DNA from: Formosa agariphila KMM 3901
Lineage (GTDB): Bacteria; Bacteroidota; Bacteroidia; Flavobacteriales; Flavobacteriaceae
Assembly: GCF_000723205.1 (NCBI RefSeq)
Contig: NZ_HG315671.1
Span: 3,686,777-3,750,776, forward strand
Reading direction: 5' to 3'
Length of the DNA: 64,000 bases
The first letter of the stretch is position 1, and the number at the start of each line of letters is the position of its first letter. A program made the position numbers and the translations under genes. The notes beneath the pieces were generated by a model, which saw only the letters and a program-made list of their open reading frames with translations, ran no database searches and was not told the DNA's origin. Positions 33,695 to 42,559 of this stretch are shown piece after piece.

Positions 33695-36089
33695 AATTAA
33701 TCTTGCACAATATCACCCGATTATAGATATTCAAAACCATATCATTTTTGCAAATAATGGCCATGTAGTTTTAGGATATAAAGGCGACTTACCTGAAGTC
33801 TATTCACTGGCTGAAAAAGATTTTGATGACTTGCACACCAATTGGTTTCAAGCTATTAAATCCTTGCCTGCTGGTTGTGTGATTCATAAACAGGATATGT
33901 ATTTAAATCAAAAGTATAATTCAGAACAGCTGCCAAATAATACATTTTTAGAACGTGCTACTCACGACCACTTTAAAGACCGTAGTACCATCACTCATGA
34001 CTGCTACTTGTTTTTTACCCTTCCTAAATCGAAAGGCACAAACTCCAGTAAATTTATTAATCCGTTTAAAAAACCGTCGATTGCAAAAGCAATGGAATCC
34101 ACTGATCTAGTCCTTGCCTTTATTAAGGCCGTATCAGACACCATTTCCTTTCTAAATATGTCTAAGCATTTCGTATTTACTCCACTGTCAGAATCTGAAA
34201 TCCTGGAGTATACCAGAACCTATTTTAATGGGTTTAATACGGAAGTAGATACGGATATACTATTGGATAAATCAGGAGCTCAAATCGGTGAACATCATTT
34301 TGATGTCTTAGCCATAAACAGCGAATTGTGCTTTGATGAGCATGTACAATCTTGCAAGAAGAATAGCAATTTCACTTCAGATGATTTTGTGTTCCATCAG
34401 GGGTTTATAGATGGTTTGGGATTAACCTTAAACGACAATCACATTATCAATCAAATCATCTATCTCGACGACAAACAAAAATGGCGAAAACTCCTAGATA
34501 AAAAAGTAGACGAACTGCAGAAGAGTTCCAATTTCGGATCTCAGAACAAAGTGATTCTTGAAAAGATTCAGCACATATTATCTCAGATCAATCAGGACGA
34601 TAGCAGTCTTGTGGTTCGAGGCCAATTAAATGTAATGTTTTGGTCAAAAGATGAATCTAGATTAGATACGATTGCTTCCAAAATTAAAACAGAATTTAAA
34701 GATATAGGGATGATTCCATATGCTCCAAAAGGGCACGAACGCTCTCAATATATACTGAATAATTATTGCTGCTTCACCTCTAACTTTTCTGATGATGATT
34801 TATATGTAACCGATTTAAAACATGCCCTTTGTTTACTCATCAACACTAGTAATTACAAATCTGATGCTACAGGTATTCTCTTCAATGACAGGCTAAATAA
34901 CACCCCTGTTTTCAAGGATGTTTGGGATGATGACAAGAAACGCATTAAAGCGCGGAACTTTGCCATTTTTGCACCTACGGGAGAAGGAAAGTCTTTTTTA
35001 GCTAATAATATTCTGCGTCAATATTTTGAAAGTGGTGTGCGCCTAGTCATCATAGACCTTGGCGGCTCCTATTCCAAATTCGCAAAACTTTATCCAAATG
35101 ATCATACCATTTTAAAATACAAATATGGTCACAATTTAGGGATTAATCCCTTTTACTTGGCACAATCTGAAGAGCTAACTACAGATCGTCTTGAAGATTT
35201 AAGCGTGTTTTTATTGGAACTATTTGCTGCAGGCATCGAAGTCAGTAAGGCACAAACTGTGGCCCTTAAAAAGATACTCGCACATTATTATAAGGACGTT
35301 ATGAATGGCCATTCACTTCAAGGGCTGTATTCATTTATTGAACAAAATCAAGGTACTTTATTAGCCGATTTAAAGATTCATAAAGACTATTTCAACATTA
35401 CCAACTTTTTACACATTATGTCTGAATATGTTGGAGACGGCATGTATAGTTTTCTATTTGAAGTGAACGAAGATCAATCCTATAAAATTGAAGACAAGCG
35501 TTTGATTGTCTTTGAACTTGATGAAGTCAAGGATAATAAAGAAATTTTATCTGTGATGCTCAAGCTTATTAAAACAGCCATTCAGCGTACCATTTGGCAG
35601 AATCGTTCGGAAAAGGGAATCATCCTTTTCGATGAGTTTGCTAAGCAACTCAAATTCGATAATGTCTTGGAGAGTGTAGAATTCTACTATCAAGCCATTC
35701 GAAAACAAAATGGAGCCATTGGAATTATTCTGCAGTCTATAAACCAGTTACCAAACTCGAGTACCTCGGCTAGTATTTTGGAAAATACGCAAGTGATATA
35801 CAGCTTAAATAACGAAAAAGGTTACGATGAATTAAAGGAACGTTTGCATTTATCTAGCCACGATCTAAATCAGCTCAAGTCCATTAAAAACAATCTCACG
35901 GGAAACCGTAAATACACAGAAATATTTATCAAAATCGGAAAGGAAAGCAACATTTTTAGGTTAGAAGTTCCCAAAGCTGTTTATGCTGCTTACCTCACAG
36001 ATGGAGAAGAAAACGAAGATATCATGGCACTTTATGAGTCCTGTGGTTCTATGGAAAAAGCGATTACAACATTCATTTCAAAATCTTAA
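33687..36089 (+). CDS. traG: Conjugation ATPase TraG (VirB4 family)
   Basis: 800 residues. Walker A APTGEGKS near 435-442, Walker B GIILFDEF near 648, and the C-terminal INQLPNSSTSASILENT segment typical of VirB4. It drives assembly of the channel and substrate transport at the inner membrane. The frame is complete, with no stop or shift. It follows traF with an 8-base overlap and is 12 bases before traI, so the operon is intact here. Confidence 0.95.
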   Translation: MNKINLAQYHPIIDIQNHIIFANNGHVVLGYKGDLPEVYSLAEKDFDDLHTNWFQAIKSLPAGCVIHKQDMYLNQKYNSEQLPNNTFLERATHDHFKDRSTITHDCYLFFTLPKSKGTNSSKFINPFKKPSIAKAMESTDLVLAFIKAVSDTISFLNMSKHFVFTPLSESEILEYTRTYFNGFNTEVDTDILLDKSGAQIGEHHFDVLAINSELCFDEHVQSCKKNSNFTSDDFVFHQGFIDGLGLTLNDNHIINQIIYLDDKQKWRKLLDKKVDELQKSSNFGSQNKVILEKIQHILSQINQDDSSLVVRGQLNVMFWSKDESRLDTIASKIKTEFKDIGMIPYAPKGHERSQYILNNYCCFTSNFSDDDLYVTDLKHALCLLINTSNYKSDATGILFNDRLNNTPVFKDVWDDDKKRIKARNFAIFAPTGEGKSFLANNILRQYFESGVRLVIIDLGGSYSKFAKLYPNDHTILKYKYGHNLGINPFYLAQSEELTTDRLEDLSVFLLELFAAGIEVSKAQTVALKKILAHYYKDVMNGHSLQGLYSFIEQNQGTLLADLKIHKDYFNITNFLHIMSEYVGDGMYSFLFEVNEDQSYKIEDKRLIVFELDEVKDNKEILSVMLKLIKTAIQRTIWQNRSEKGIILFDEFAKQLKFDNVLESVEFYYQAIRKQNGAIGIILQSINQLPNSSTSASILENTQVIYSLNNEKGYDELKERLHLSSHDLNQLKSIKNNLTGNRKYTEIFIKIGKESNIFRLEVPKAVYAAYLTDGEENEDIMALYESCGSMEKAITTFISKS

Positions 36090-36101
36090 AACGGATGCCT
36101 T

Positions 36102-36677
36102 ATGAAACCAAAAATCACACTTTTAATTCTAATCATTGCTTTTACGTTTACCTGTAAACTAAGCGCACAAGGGATGCCTGTTTATGACAATACCAATTTT
36201 GTAAGTTTAGTAAAATCACTTGTAGAATCTGCAAAACAAACCTCCCAGCTTATACAAACGGTTAAGTTTTTAAAAGATCAAAAGGAGAATATAGAGAAAG
36301 TAAACGCCGTCATCCAGCAACTCAAAGCAGTGAAGGAATTAGCTAAAAATAATGAACGCTTATATAACGTTGTTCGTACGGATTTACGAGACATACTAAA
36401 CTCCAAATATATAAGGTCAGACGAAGTAAATCGCATTTCAGACACCTTCAATGCAATTATGGAAACAGCCATTGAAGACCTCGATTTTATTGATCAAATT
36501 CTATCTAGTAATTTTCTAAAAATGACTGATGCAGACCGTTCTAAAATCCTTAAAGAAAAGGAAAAGGAGTCCAATAATATGGTGTCGGAAATTAGTAATA
36601 AAACCAAACGTTATCGTGAAATCATCTCGTTTAGAGAAATGCAGGATTTAATAAACAATAGAGCTAAAAATTACTAA
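36102..36677 (+). CDS. traI: Conjugation protein TraI-like (DUF4141)
   Basis: 191 residues, signal peptide about 1-24 (KLSAQG). The rest is helical and charged, with coiled-coil character (about 40-190), as in VirB5-like periplasmic channel parts. Family and name come from the position between traG and traJ and from the length. The traH gene seen in some elements is absent here. Confidence 0.75.
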   Translation: MKPKITLLILIIAFTFTCKLSAQGMPVYDNTNFVSLVKSLVESAKQTSQLIQTVKFLKDQKENIEKVNAVIQQLKAVKELAKNNERLYNVVRTDLRDILNSKYIRSDEVNRISDTFNAIMETAIEDLDFIDQILSSNFLKMTDADRSKILKEKEKESNNMVSEISNKTKRYREIISFREMQDLINNRAKNY

Positions 36678-36689
36678 ACACTCCAGATT

Positions 36690-37520
36690 ATGATACTTAT
36701 GAGCATTGGATTAGAATATGTAGATGCCATTTTTCAGACTATAAAAGGCAGTGATTTTTCACTATATGCCATGACGGGTATGAAATCTTTAGCGGTTTTG
36801 TTTTTCCTAGTCAATATTTTAAAGAAATACAATGAAGGTGTTGCTAGTAAGGATGGGTATACTTGGGGCTTAAGTCCTGGAGAATTGGCTAAGAATTTTA
36901 CCGTGATTATCCTTGTGATTTTTTCATCTCAAGTGCTAGGGGTTTTTGACAGTATTTTGGTAGCTATTGAAACAGAGTATAAAACAACGGCTCCTGCTCT
37001 ACTCCCCCTTCAAATGCAAGATATTCCTTTAGAAACCGATGTAGGCATGTTGGATATGGCTACTAAAGCAATGGCATTATTATATGATGCATTGGTGACT
37101 CCGCTATACGGATTTAAAATTCTAGCCTTTATTATCAGTTTAGGATTATGGCTTATCGATTTGTTTATTTATCCGCTCTTTTTAGCTGAACGCTATTTTC
37201 TATTAGGGATCCTACAAGCCTTTTTTCCTTTGATTATAAGCATGGCTGTATTTGAAAAGTTTCGTCCCATGGCCTACACCTTTTTTAAATTATATGCAGC
37301 AGTGTATATGCTTGTTCCAGCGTTCTTTTTTGTCAATGTATTTGTCAATGCGGTTTACACTGAAATCAACACGACGTTTTGGGTAAACCTTTTTGGGTCG
37401 CAATTCGGAAGCGGCATATTCGCTCCTATAGTTGATCTCGGGTCTATCGGATTTATAGTCTTCCTAAAATTCAAATTATATAAACGTGCTACATCTTTCA
37501 CCTTTAAACTTTTTAACTAA
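36690..37520 (+). CDS. traJ: Conjugation protein TraJ (VirB6-like)
   Basis: 276 residues with about six membrane segments (about 27-45, 67-88, 145-170, 178-205, 210-235, 245-262). The polytopic channel component TraJ occupies exactly this place in Bacteroidetes tra operons. It is followed directly by traK, whose ATG comes right after this stop. Complete frame. Confidence 0.88.
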   Translation: MILMSIGLEYVDAIFQTIKGSDFSLYAMTGMKSLAVLFFLVNILKKYNEGVASKDGYTWGLSPGELAKNFTVIILVIFSSQVLGVFDSILVAIETEYKTTAPALLPLQMQDIPLETDVGMLDMATKAMALLYDALVTPLYGFKILAFIISLGLWLIDLFIYPLFLAERYFLLGILQAFFPLIISMAVFEKFRPMAYTFFKLYAAVYMLVPAFFFVNVFVNAVYTEINTTFWVNLFGSQFGSGIFAPIVDLGSIGFIVFLKFKLYKRATSFTFKLFN

Positions 37521-38135
37521 ATGAAAACGCCTTATAAAAATATTTATAGTGTTCTAAAACTCAATAGAATTATTGTGATTTCCTTGGTGGTCTGCACACT
37601 TTTAATCTGCTGTTTTGCAACTTGGATTGTTTACGATACTCATAAAAAAGCGCTTAATAGTGCCTTTGCAATCAGCACCAATGGCGCTGTAATTCCGTTG
37701 TCTTGGGTGACTCAAAAAGAAAACTTAGAAGTAGAAGCTTTGGCGCATATAGAATTATTTCACACCTACTTCTATGATATCGATGCTAGTAATTATGAGT
37801 CTCACCTTGAAAAAGCCTTATGGCTTGGCAATAGTTCTGTAGATAACCTATATCGGCAGAAAAAAGCAGATGGCGTTTACAACCGCTTATTACAATATTC
37901 TTTAGTTCAAAAGGTACTCAGAATAGACACCCAATTAGATTTAACGTCTGAACCTTACCAATTTCAAACGGTAACTGTTTTTGAAATCAATCGCGGTACT
38001 ACTATAGATACGTACGAGCTCGAATCCTCTGGAGACTTAATTATGGTCGATCGGAATTTCCCTAAAAACACCCACGGGATGCTGATAACCAATTACTTTG
38101 AAAACACACTCAAGAAAGTTCAAGCCAAAAACTAA
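37521..38135 (+). CDS. traK: Conjugation protein TraK (VirB8-like)
   Basis: 204 residues. It starts MKTPYKNIYSVLKLNRIIVI with a membrane segment at about 15-37, followed by a periplasmic domain, the VirB8 architecture. It links inner and outer channel parts. It starts on the base after the traJ stop. traL, sometimes found between traK and traM, is not present. Confidence 0.88.
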   Translation: MKTPYKNIYSVLKLNRIIVISLVVCTLLICCFATWIVYDTHKKALNSAFAISTNGAVIPLSWVTQKENLEVEALAHIELFHTYFYDIDASNYESHLEKALWLGNSSVDNLYRQKKADGVYNRLLQYSLVQKVLRIDTQLDLTSEPYQFQTVTVFEINRGTTIDTYELESSGDLIMVDRNFPKNTHGMLITNYFENTLKKVQAKN

Positions 38136-38148
38136 AAAACAAGATATT

Positions 38149-39078
38149 ATGAAACTCAATAAAAACAAAATAGTCTTTGGAGGTGTGATCACTGTCGTAC
38201 TTATTTTCCTAGTGAGTTACTCGCTACTTTTAATTAATGAATCTGAAGACGACACAGGCACTTTAAAACAAACGGAAGTCCCTTTACTAGAAGACGACAA
38301 GCAAACCTACAGTTCGAAACTTGATGCGATTAATGACCTTAAGGAAGTTAGAGAAACCAATGCACCTAGTATTTACGATGAAAAACTAATGGATTCTCTC
38401 GGGTATTTTGATGCGGATTTTCAGGAAAAGGAGAAGCAACGTATTGTAGATAGTATTTATAAACAAAATAGAATTAACACTTCCAATCGTGATTATAGAC
38501 CTAAAAAAGAAACTGTTGAAATTAATCCAACAATTAAAACTGAAGACAGTTTAAACCAGGTAGAAGCTGATCGTATAGAACTCAAGGAAATCGGATTAGA
38601 ACACCAACTCTTTTTTGCGTCCAATCCTAAGTTTCAAGACAAAATAAACGTGGAATCTACCATACCTCCAATTCCTGTTGTCGTAGACCAAACTCAAATC
38701 GTTAAAAAAGAATACCGTTTACAAATGCGGCTTTCTGAAGCAACCATTTTAAATGGGCATTCTTTTCCTAAAAACACTAAAGTCTTTGGTTTTGTAAGTT
38801 TTAAACCGAATCGCGTGATGGTAAACATCTCTAACATTAATCATCATAAAGTGAATCTAAAAGCTTTTGATTTGCTTGATGGCTCCGAAGGTATTTATTT
38901 TGAAAACAGTTATCGGGCTGAAGCAAAAACCGAAGTCATCGGGGATATTGTTGATGACATTAACATCTCCGGTGTTCCACAAATAAGCGGTCTTAAAAGC
39001 GTGTTTTCTAGAAGTAATCAGCATGTTAAAGTCACCATTTTGAATAATTACAAACTCCTATTAAAACCAACACTATAA
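38149..39078 (+). CDS. traM: Conjugation protein TraM (VirB10-like)
   Basis: 309 residues from MKLNKNKIVFGG; a longer frame from 38098 overlaps traK by 38 bases and lacks a sensible start. One N-terminal membrane segment (about 7-25), then a charged linker (to about 170) and a C-terminal beta domain that contains ILNGHSFPKNTKVFG near 198-212, as in TraM/VirB10 proteins. It spans the envelope as part of the channel core. Confidence 0.88.
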   Translation: MKLNKNKIVFGGVITVVLIFLVSYSLLLINESEDDTGTLKQTEVPLLEDDKQTYSSKLDAINDLKEVRETNAPSIYDEKLMDSLGYFDADFQEKEKQRIVDSIYKQNRINTSNRDYRPKKETVEINPTIKTEDSLNQVEADRIELKEIGLEHQLFFASNPKFQDKINVESTIPPIPVVVDQTQIVKKEYRLQMRLSEATILNGHSFPKNTKVFGFVSFKPNRVMVNISNINHHKVNLKAFDLLDGSEGIYFENSYRAEAKTEVIGDIVDDINISGVPQISGLKSVFSRSNQHVKVTILNNYKLLLKPTL

Positions 39079-39097
39079 TCTTTAAATCTCTGCACTT

Positions 39098-39931
39098 ATG
39101 ATACGTTTTTACATTTTCTCAATTAGTTTACTATGTTTCAGTAAAGCCTTAGCACAACCTAAACCCATAATAGACACCCTTTATGCTAACGACCATCAAG
39201 CTATGGCGCTGTTCTTCCCGGATCCAATCCGTCAAGCCATTACAGGGTCAGATGATTTTATATTCACTTACAATAGAGAAAACAAGCAACATTTCGGATT
39301 ACTCCAGGGTAAGCAAAGTCAAGATAGTAACCTTTTAATTATTAGTGATAGTGGATTAGTGTATTCTTACATTTTAGCACATAAACCACAACTCAAAGAA
39401 TTTAATCGGTTTGTTGCAACATCAGAAGCTGTTGGTCATGAAAAACAAGTATATGATAACATCAAACCTAAAATAAAATCCATAACAAACGCTACTAAAA
39501 CAGTAGATTACAATGCTGAATTCTGCCAATATTTAATCACAAAAAATAAAAACAATTCCATCAGGAAAACGAAAAAACACGATATAACTTTAGAACTAAA
39601 AAACATTGTGTATAACCAGAACAAATTATACGCCATCCTAAAAATCATCAACAATTCCAGTCTAGATTACGATATTAATTACCTAAACACAACTGTTGTA
39701 ACTCGTAAAAAAGGCAAAAACAAATCTATGCAAAGTCTATTTGTAGCACCAAAATTTGTTTACAATATGCCAACACGTGTTTTAAAGAAACGTTCTCAAA
39801 CTGTTGTTTATGTACTTCCTAAGTTTTCAATTAGTAATGATAGAGTGGTAAATTTTACGCTTAATGAAAGTGCTGGGGAACGTGATTTGAGGTTGAAGGT
39901 TTCTAGTAAGGTTATTAATGATCCAGATTAA
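39098..39931 (+). CDS. traN: Conjugation protein TraN (DUF4138, VirB9-like)
   Basis: 277 residues, signal peptide about 1-19 (ALAQ), mainly beta structure. The typical IIDTLYANDHQAMALFFPDPI block is split here near residues 24-44, and the C-terminal half carries IKLNNIVYNQ-like segments followed by VVTRKKGKNKS. It fits the outer-membrane-side channel protein TraN. It is the last tra gene; traO, traP and traQ do not follow, and a tRNA-Leu gene comes 180 bases later. Confidence 0.85.
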   Translation: MIRFYIFSISLLCFSKALAQPKPIIDTLYANDHQAMALFFPDPIRQAITGSDDFIFTYNRENKQHFGLLQGKQSQDSNLLIISDSGLVYSYILAHKPQLKEFNRFVATSEAVGHEKQVYDNIKPKIKSITNATKTVDYNAEFCQYLITKNKNNSIRKTKKHDITLELKNIVYNQNKLYAILKIINNSSLDYDINYLNTTVVTRKKGKNKSMQSLFVAPKFVYNMPTRVLKKRSQTVVYVLPKFSISNDRVVNFTLNESAGERDLRLKVSSKVINDPD

Positions 39932-40070
39932 AGTTTGCTTTTGAAGTTACTAAAATTGAAAAACCAATATAAAATAGAGTATATTGAAGTCATTTGACTA
40001 CAAATTAACAGAGAAGTGTTAAAATTTAAAAAAAAGAGTAAATGTTGTACCTATGTTGTACCAAGCATAA

Positions 40071-40098
40071 AAAAAGCCGACTATAAATAGTCGGCTTT
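40071..40098 (-). terminator. Terminator of the tRNA-Leu gene
   Basis: GCCGACTA (40076-40083) and TAGTCGGC (40088-40095) form a perfect 8-base stem with a 4-base loop. On the minus strand it is followed by a run of T, just 3' of the tRNA gene. The 130 bases to its left hold no gene; GTTGTACC occurs twice near 40044 and 40054. Confidence 0.8.
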
Positions 40099-40107
40099 CT
40101 CTTATTG

Positions 40108-40189
40108 TGCGGGCGGAGAGACTCGAACTCTCACACCTCGCGGCACTAGATCCTAAGTCTAGCGTGTCTACCAATTCCACCACGCCCGC
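40108..40189 (-). tRNA. tRNA-Leu (anticodon UAG, class II)
   Basis: 82 bases. The acceptor stem GCGGGCG pairs with CGCCCGC, the anticodon loop CTTAGGA has anticodon TAG (40154-40156 on the plus strand, reading CUA codons), a long variable arm marks a class II tRNA, and the T-loop TTCGAGT is present. CCA is not encoded. tRNA genes are frequent ICE targets; the element lies on the 3' side of this gene. Confidence 0.95.
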
Positions 40190-40290
40190 AATAAGGTGTG
40201 CAAATATAAAAATTACTTTCAATAAACAATTCAACTTTTGAAAAAAAATTCAACATTTTTGTATTTTTGTAGGAAACAGAATAATTCCAC

Positions 40291-41679
40291 ATGAAAAATA
40301 TCTCGACTTACATCGAAAATAACAAGGATAGATTTTTAAACGAACTTATCGAATTACTTAAGGTACCGTCTGTTAGTGCCGACTCAGCATATAAAGACGA
40401 CGTTTTAAAAACTTCAGAAATCGTTAAAACACGTCTTGAAGAAGCAGGATGCGATCACGTAGAAATTTGTAAAACCGATGGCCATCCAATTGTTTATGGT
40501 GAAAAAATCATCGACAAATCGCTTCCAACTGTGCTTGTTTATGGTCATTACGACGTACAACCGGCAGATCCTATCGAACTTTGGACGTCTCCACCATTCG
40601 AACCTGTAATAAAAACTACCGAAACACATCCCGAAGGTGCTATTTTCGCGCGTGGTGCATGCGACGATAAAGGTCAGATGTACATGCATGTAAAGGCATT
40701 GGAATTCATGACCAAAAACAATGAGTTACCATGTAACGTAAAGTTCATGATTGAAGGGGAAGAAGAAGTTGGTAGTGTAAACCTAGCAACCTTTGTAAAA
40801 AACAATCACGAGAAACTTAAAAACGATGTTATCCTGATTTCAGATACGGGAATGATTGCGAAGGATGTGCCTTCAATCACCACAGGATTACGCGGATTGA
40901 GCTATGTTGAGGTTGAGGTTACCGGACCAAATCGCGATTTACACTCTGGACTTTACGGTGGTGCTGTTGCAAACCCAATCAATATTTTAACCAAAATGAT
41001 TGCGTCTCTACACGACGAAAACAATCATATTACCATTCCTGGTTTTTACGACAAAGTTGAAGAATTATCGACAGAAGAACGTGCTCAAATGGCTAAAGCG
41101 CCTTTTAATTTAGACAACTATAAGAAAGCTTTAGATATAGACGCTGTTTACGGCGAAGCTGGTTACACAACCAACGAACGCAATTCTATCCGCCCGACGT
41201 TAGATGTTAACGGTATTTGGGGAGGTTATACTGGCGAAGGTGCAAAAACCGTTATCGCAAGTAAAGCATTTGCAAAAATCTCTATGCGATTAGTGCCAAA
41301 TCAGGATTGGAAAGAGATAACAGGCTTATTCCAAAAACACTTCGAAAGTATTGCTCCAGATGCAGTAACTGTAAAAGTAAAACCTCATCATGGCGGACAA
41401 GGATACGTAACACCTATAGACAGCATTGGTTACCAAGCGGCATCGAAAGCTTATACCGATACGTTCGGGCAAGCGCCAATTCCACAACGAAGCGGAGGAA
41501 GTATTCCTATTGTATCGCTTTTCGAAGACGAATTACAAAGCAAAACCATTTTAATGGGATTCGGATTAGACAGCGACGCCATTCACTCGCCAAACGAACA
41601 TTTCGGAATCTGGAACTACTTAAAAGGTATCGAAACCATACCAATGTTCTACAAACACTTTACAGCATTGTCTAAGTAA
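40291..41679 (+). CDS. M20 family dipeptidase
   Basis: 462 residues. Metal-binding blocks of M20 peptidases: VYGHYDVQP near 84-92, GACDDKGQ near 123, MIEGEEEVG near 151-159, and IHSPNEHFG near the C-terminus. It resembles the dipeptidase (Xaa-dipeptidase, CNDP-like) branch, cytoplasmic, no signal peptide. It releases amino acids from dipeptides using zinc. First gene right of the ICE, and an ordinary core gene. A terminator follows at 41697. Confidence 0.95.
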   Translation: MKNISTYIENNKDRFLNELIELLKVPSVSADSAYKDDVLKTSEIVKTRLEEAGCDHVEICKTDGHPIVYGEKIIDKSLPTVLVYGHYDVQPADPIELWTSPPFEPVIKTTETHPEGAIFARGACDDKGQMYMHVKALEFMTKNNELPCNVKFMIEGEEEVGSVNLATFVKNNHEKLKNDVILISDTGMIAKDVPSITTGLRGLSYVEVEVTGPNRDLHSGLYGGAVANPINILTKMIASLHDENNHITIPGFYDKVEELSTEERAQMAKAPFNLDNYKKALDIDAVYGEAGYTTNERNSIRPTLDVNGIWGGYTGEGAKTVIASKAFAKISMRLVPNQDWKEITGLFQKHFESIAPDAVTVKVKPHHGGQGYVTPIDSIGYQAASKAYTDTFGQAPIPQRSGGSIPIVSLFEDELQSKTILMGFGLDSDAIHSPNEHFGIWNYLKGIETIPMFYKHFTALSK

Positions 41680-41696
41680 TTTTAGACTTCATTTAT

Positions 41697-41735
41697 AAAA
41701 AATCCGTTCAATATCGTGTTGAGCGGATTTTCTAT
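41697..41735 (+). terminator. Terminator after the dipeptidase gene
   Basis: AAAATCCGTTCAA pairs, one G-U apart, with TTGAGCGGATTTT around a short loop and is followed by T-rich sequence. A near copy ends the membrane-protein gene at 44335, and both are followed by the same intergenic repeat. Confidence 0.75.
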
Positions 41736-41744
41736 TTAATCCCA

Positions 41745-41890
41745 TTTGGGCGTTACCTAAAGGTCGCGCTTTCCGTTATATCTTTTTATTACCTTACCTC
41801 AGCAATTTTATGCCAAGCACCTTTAAGCTTCAATTAAAATGCATTCTTATCATCTCATAAAAAGGATGCCACTGCAATCACTAACGCAAA
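41745..41890 (+). repeat. Intergenic repeat, copy 1
   Basis: It begins TTTGGGCGTTACCTAAAGG, continues through a conserved TCGCGCTTTCCGTTATATC block to AAAAAGGATGCCACTGCAAT, then CTAACGC. The ends are almost identical to copy 2 at 44405-44556, while the middle differs. It contains no gene. A similar conserved intergenic element occurs in other Flavobacteriia by my recollection. Confidence 0.7.
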
Positions 41891-42008
41891 AACGTCCAAA
41901 TCATTAAAATATAGAGCAAACACAATAATCGTATTTGTTTTTGTAAATTACTTCAACTTTTTCGGGAGACCTTTTCATCTTCTGACCATTAAGTAATAAA
42001 TACGTTTT

Positions 42009-42548
42009 ATGAATGACAAGCATATTTTAGAACTTTTTAGAACCGGTCAGCGAGAACAAGCATTTTGCAAGTTATATAGCTTATATCCAAAAATAGAAGC
42101 CTTAATTCTATCTAAAGGCGGTCAGAAACAAGACGCTTCAGATGTATTCCAAGAAGCGCTCATTATCTTGAATAGAAATCTCGAAAAGTCAGATTTTAAA
42201 CTCACGTCTTCCTTTTACACCTATTTATATTCGGTTTCACGATTTATATGGAAAGACACTCAGAATAAAATCACCAAAGACAGCTTACAAAATTTAAACG
42301 CACTAGAACTAGAACAGGCTCAAAGCGTTTTAGAAGAACAAAAATACCAACGTGCCGAGCGTGCATTCCTCGAATTAGGAGAGCGATGTCAGCAACTTTT
42401 ACAACTGTTTTATAACAAAGCTATGTCTTTTAAAGACATCGCGCATGTTATGCAATTTAAATCCGAAAAAATTGCAAAAAACCAGAAGTATAAATGCTTA
42501 ACCAAAGCTAAAGACATCTACAAAACAAATCAATCCCTTCAATCTTAA
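42009..42548 (+). CDS. RNA polymerase sigma factor (ECF-like)
   Basis: 179 residues. Region 2 has DASDVFQEALIILNRNL near 39-55 and the FYTYLYSVSRFIWKD stretch; region 4 is a weak HTH at about 118-165 (CQQLLQLFYNKAMSFKDIAHVM). It starts transcription of a specific gene set, which may include the following membrane-protein gene, only 11 bases away. The pair is boxed by two copies of an intergenic repeat. Confidence 0.88.
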   Translation: MNDKHILELFRTGQREQAFCKLYSLYPKIEALILSKGGQKQDASDVFQEALIILNRNLEKSDFKLTSSFYTYLYSVSRFIWKDTQNKITKDSLQNLNALELEQAQSVLEEQKYQRAERAFLELGERCQQLLQLFYNKAMSFKDIAHVMQFKSEKIAKNQKYKCLTKAKDIYKTNQSLQS

Positions 42549-42559
42549 TTCGAGACATC

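Noticed and set aside
40044..40062. Direct repeat GTTGTACC near the tRNA as an ICE end
   Set aside because: Only 8 bases, twice in 20, and no matching copy found near 7611; it is too weak to call attR.
7617..40189. Integrase or integron integrase gene
   Set aside because: No complete frame shows tyrosine or serine recombinase motifs; the only recombinase is the IS110 transposase.
40019..40234. Leftward frame over the tRNA
   Set aside because: It contains the whole tRNA-Leu gene and its terminator; not a gene.
41307..41675. Rightward 122-codon frame inside the dipeptidase gene
   Set aside because: Out-of-frame shadow rich in Arg/Ser; the M20 gene explains the region.
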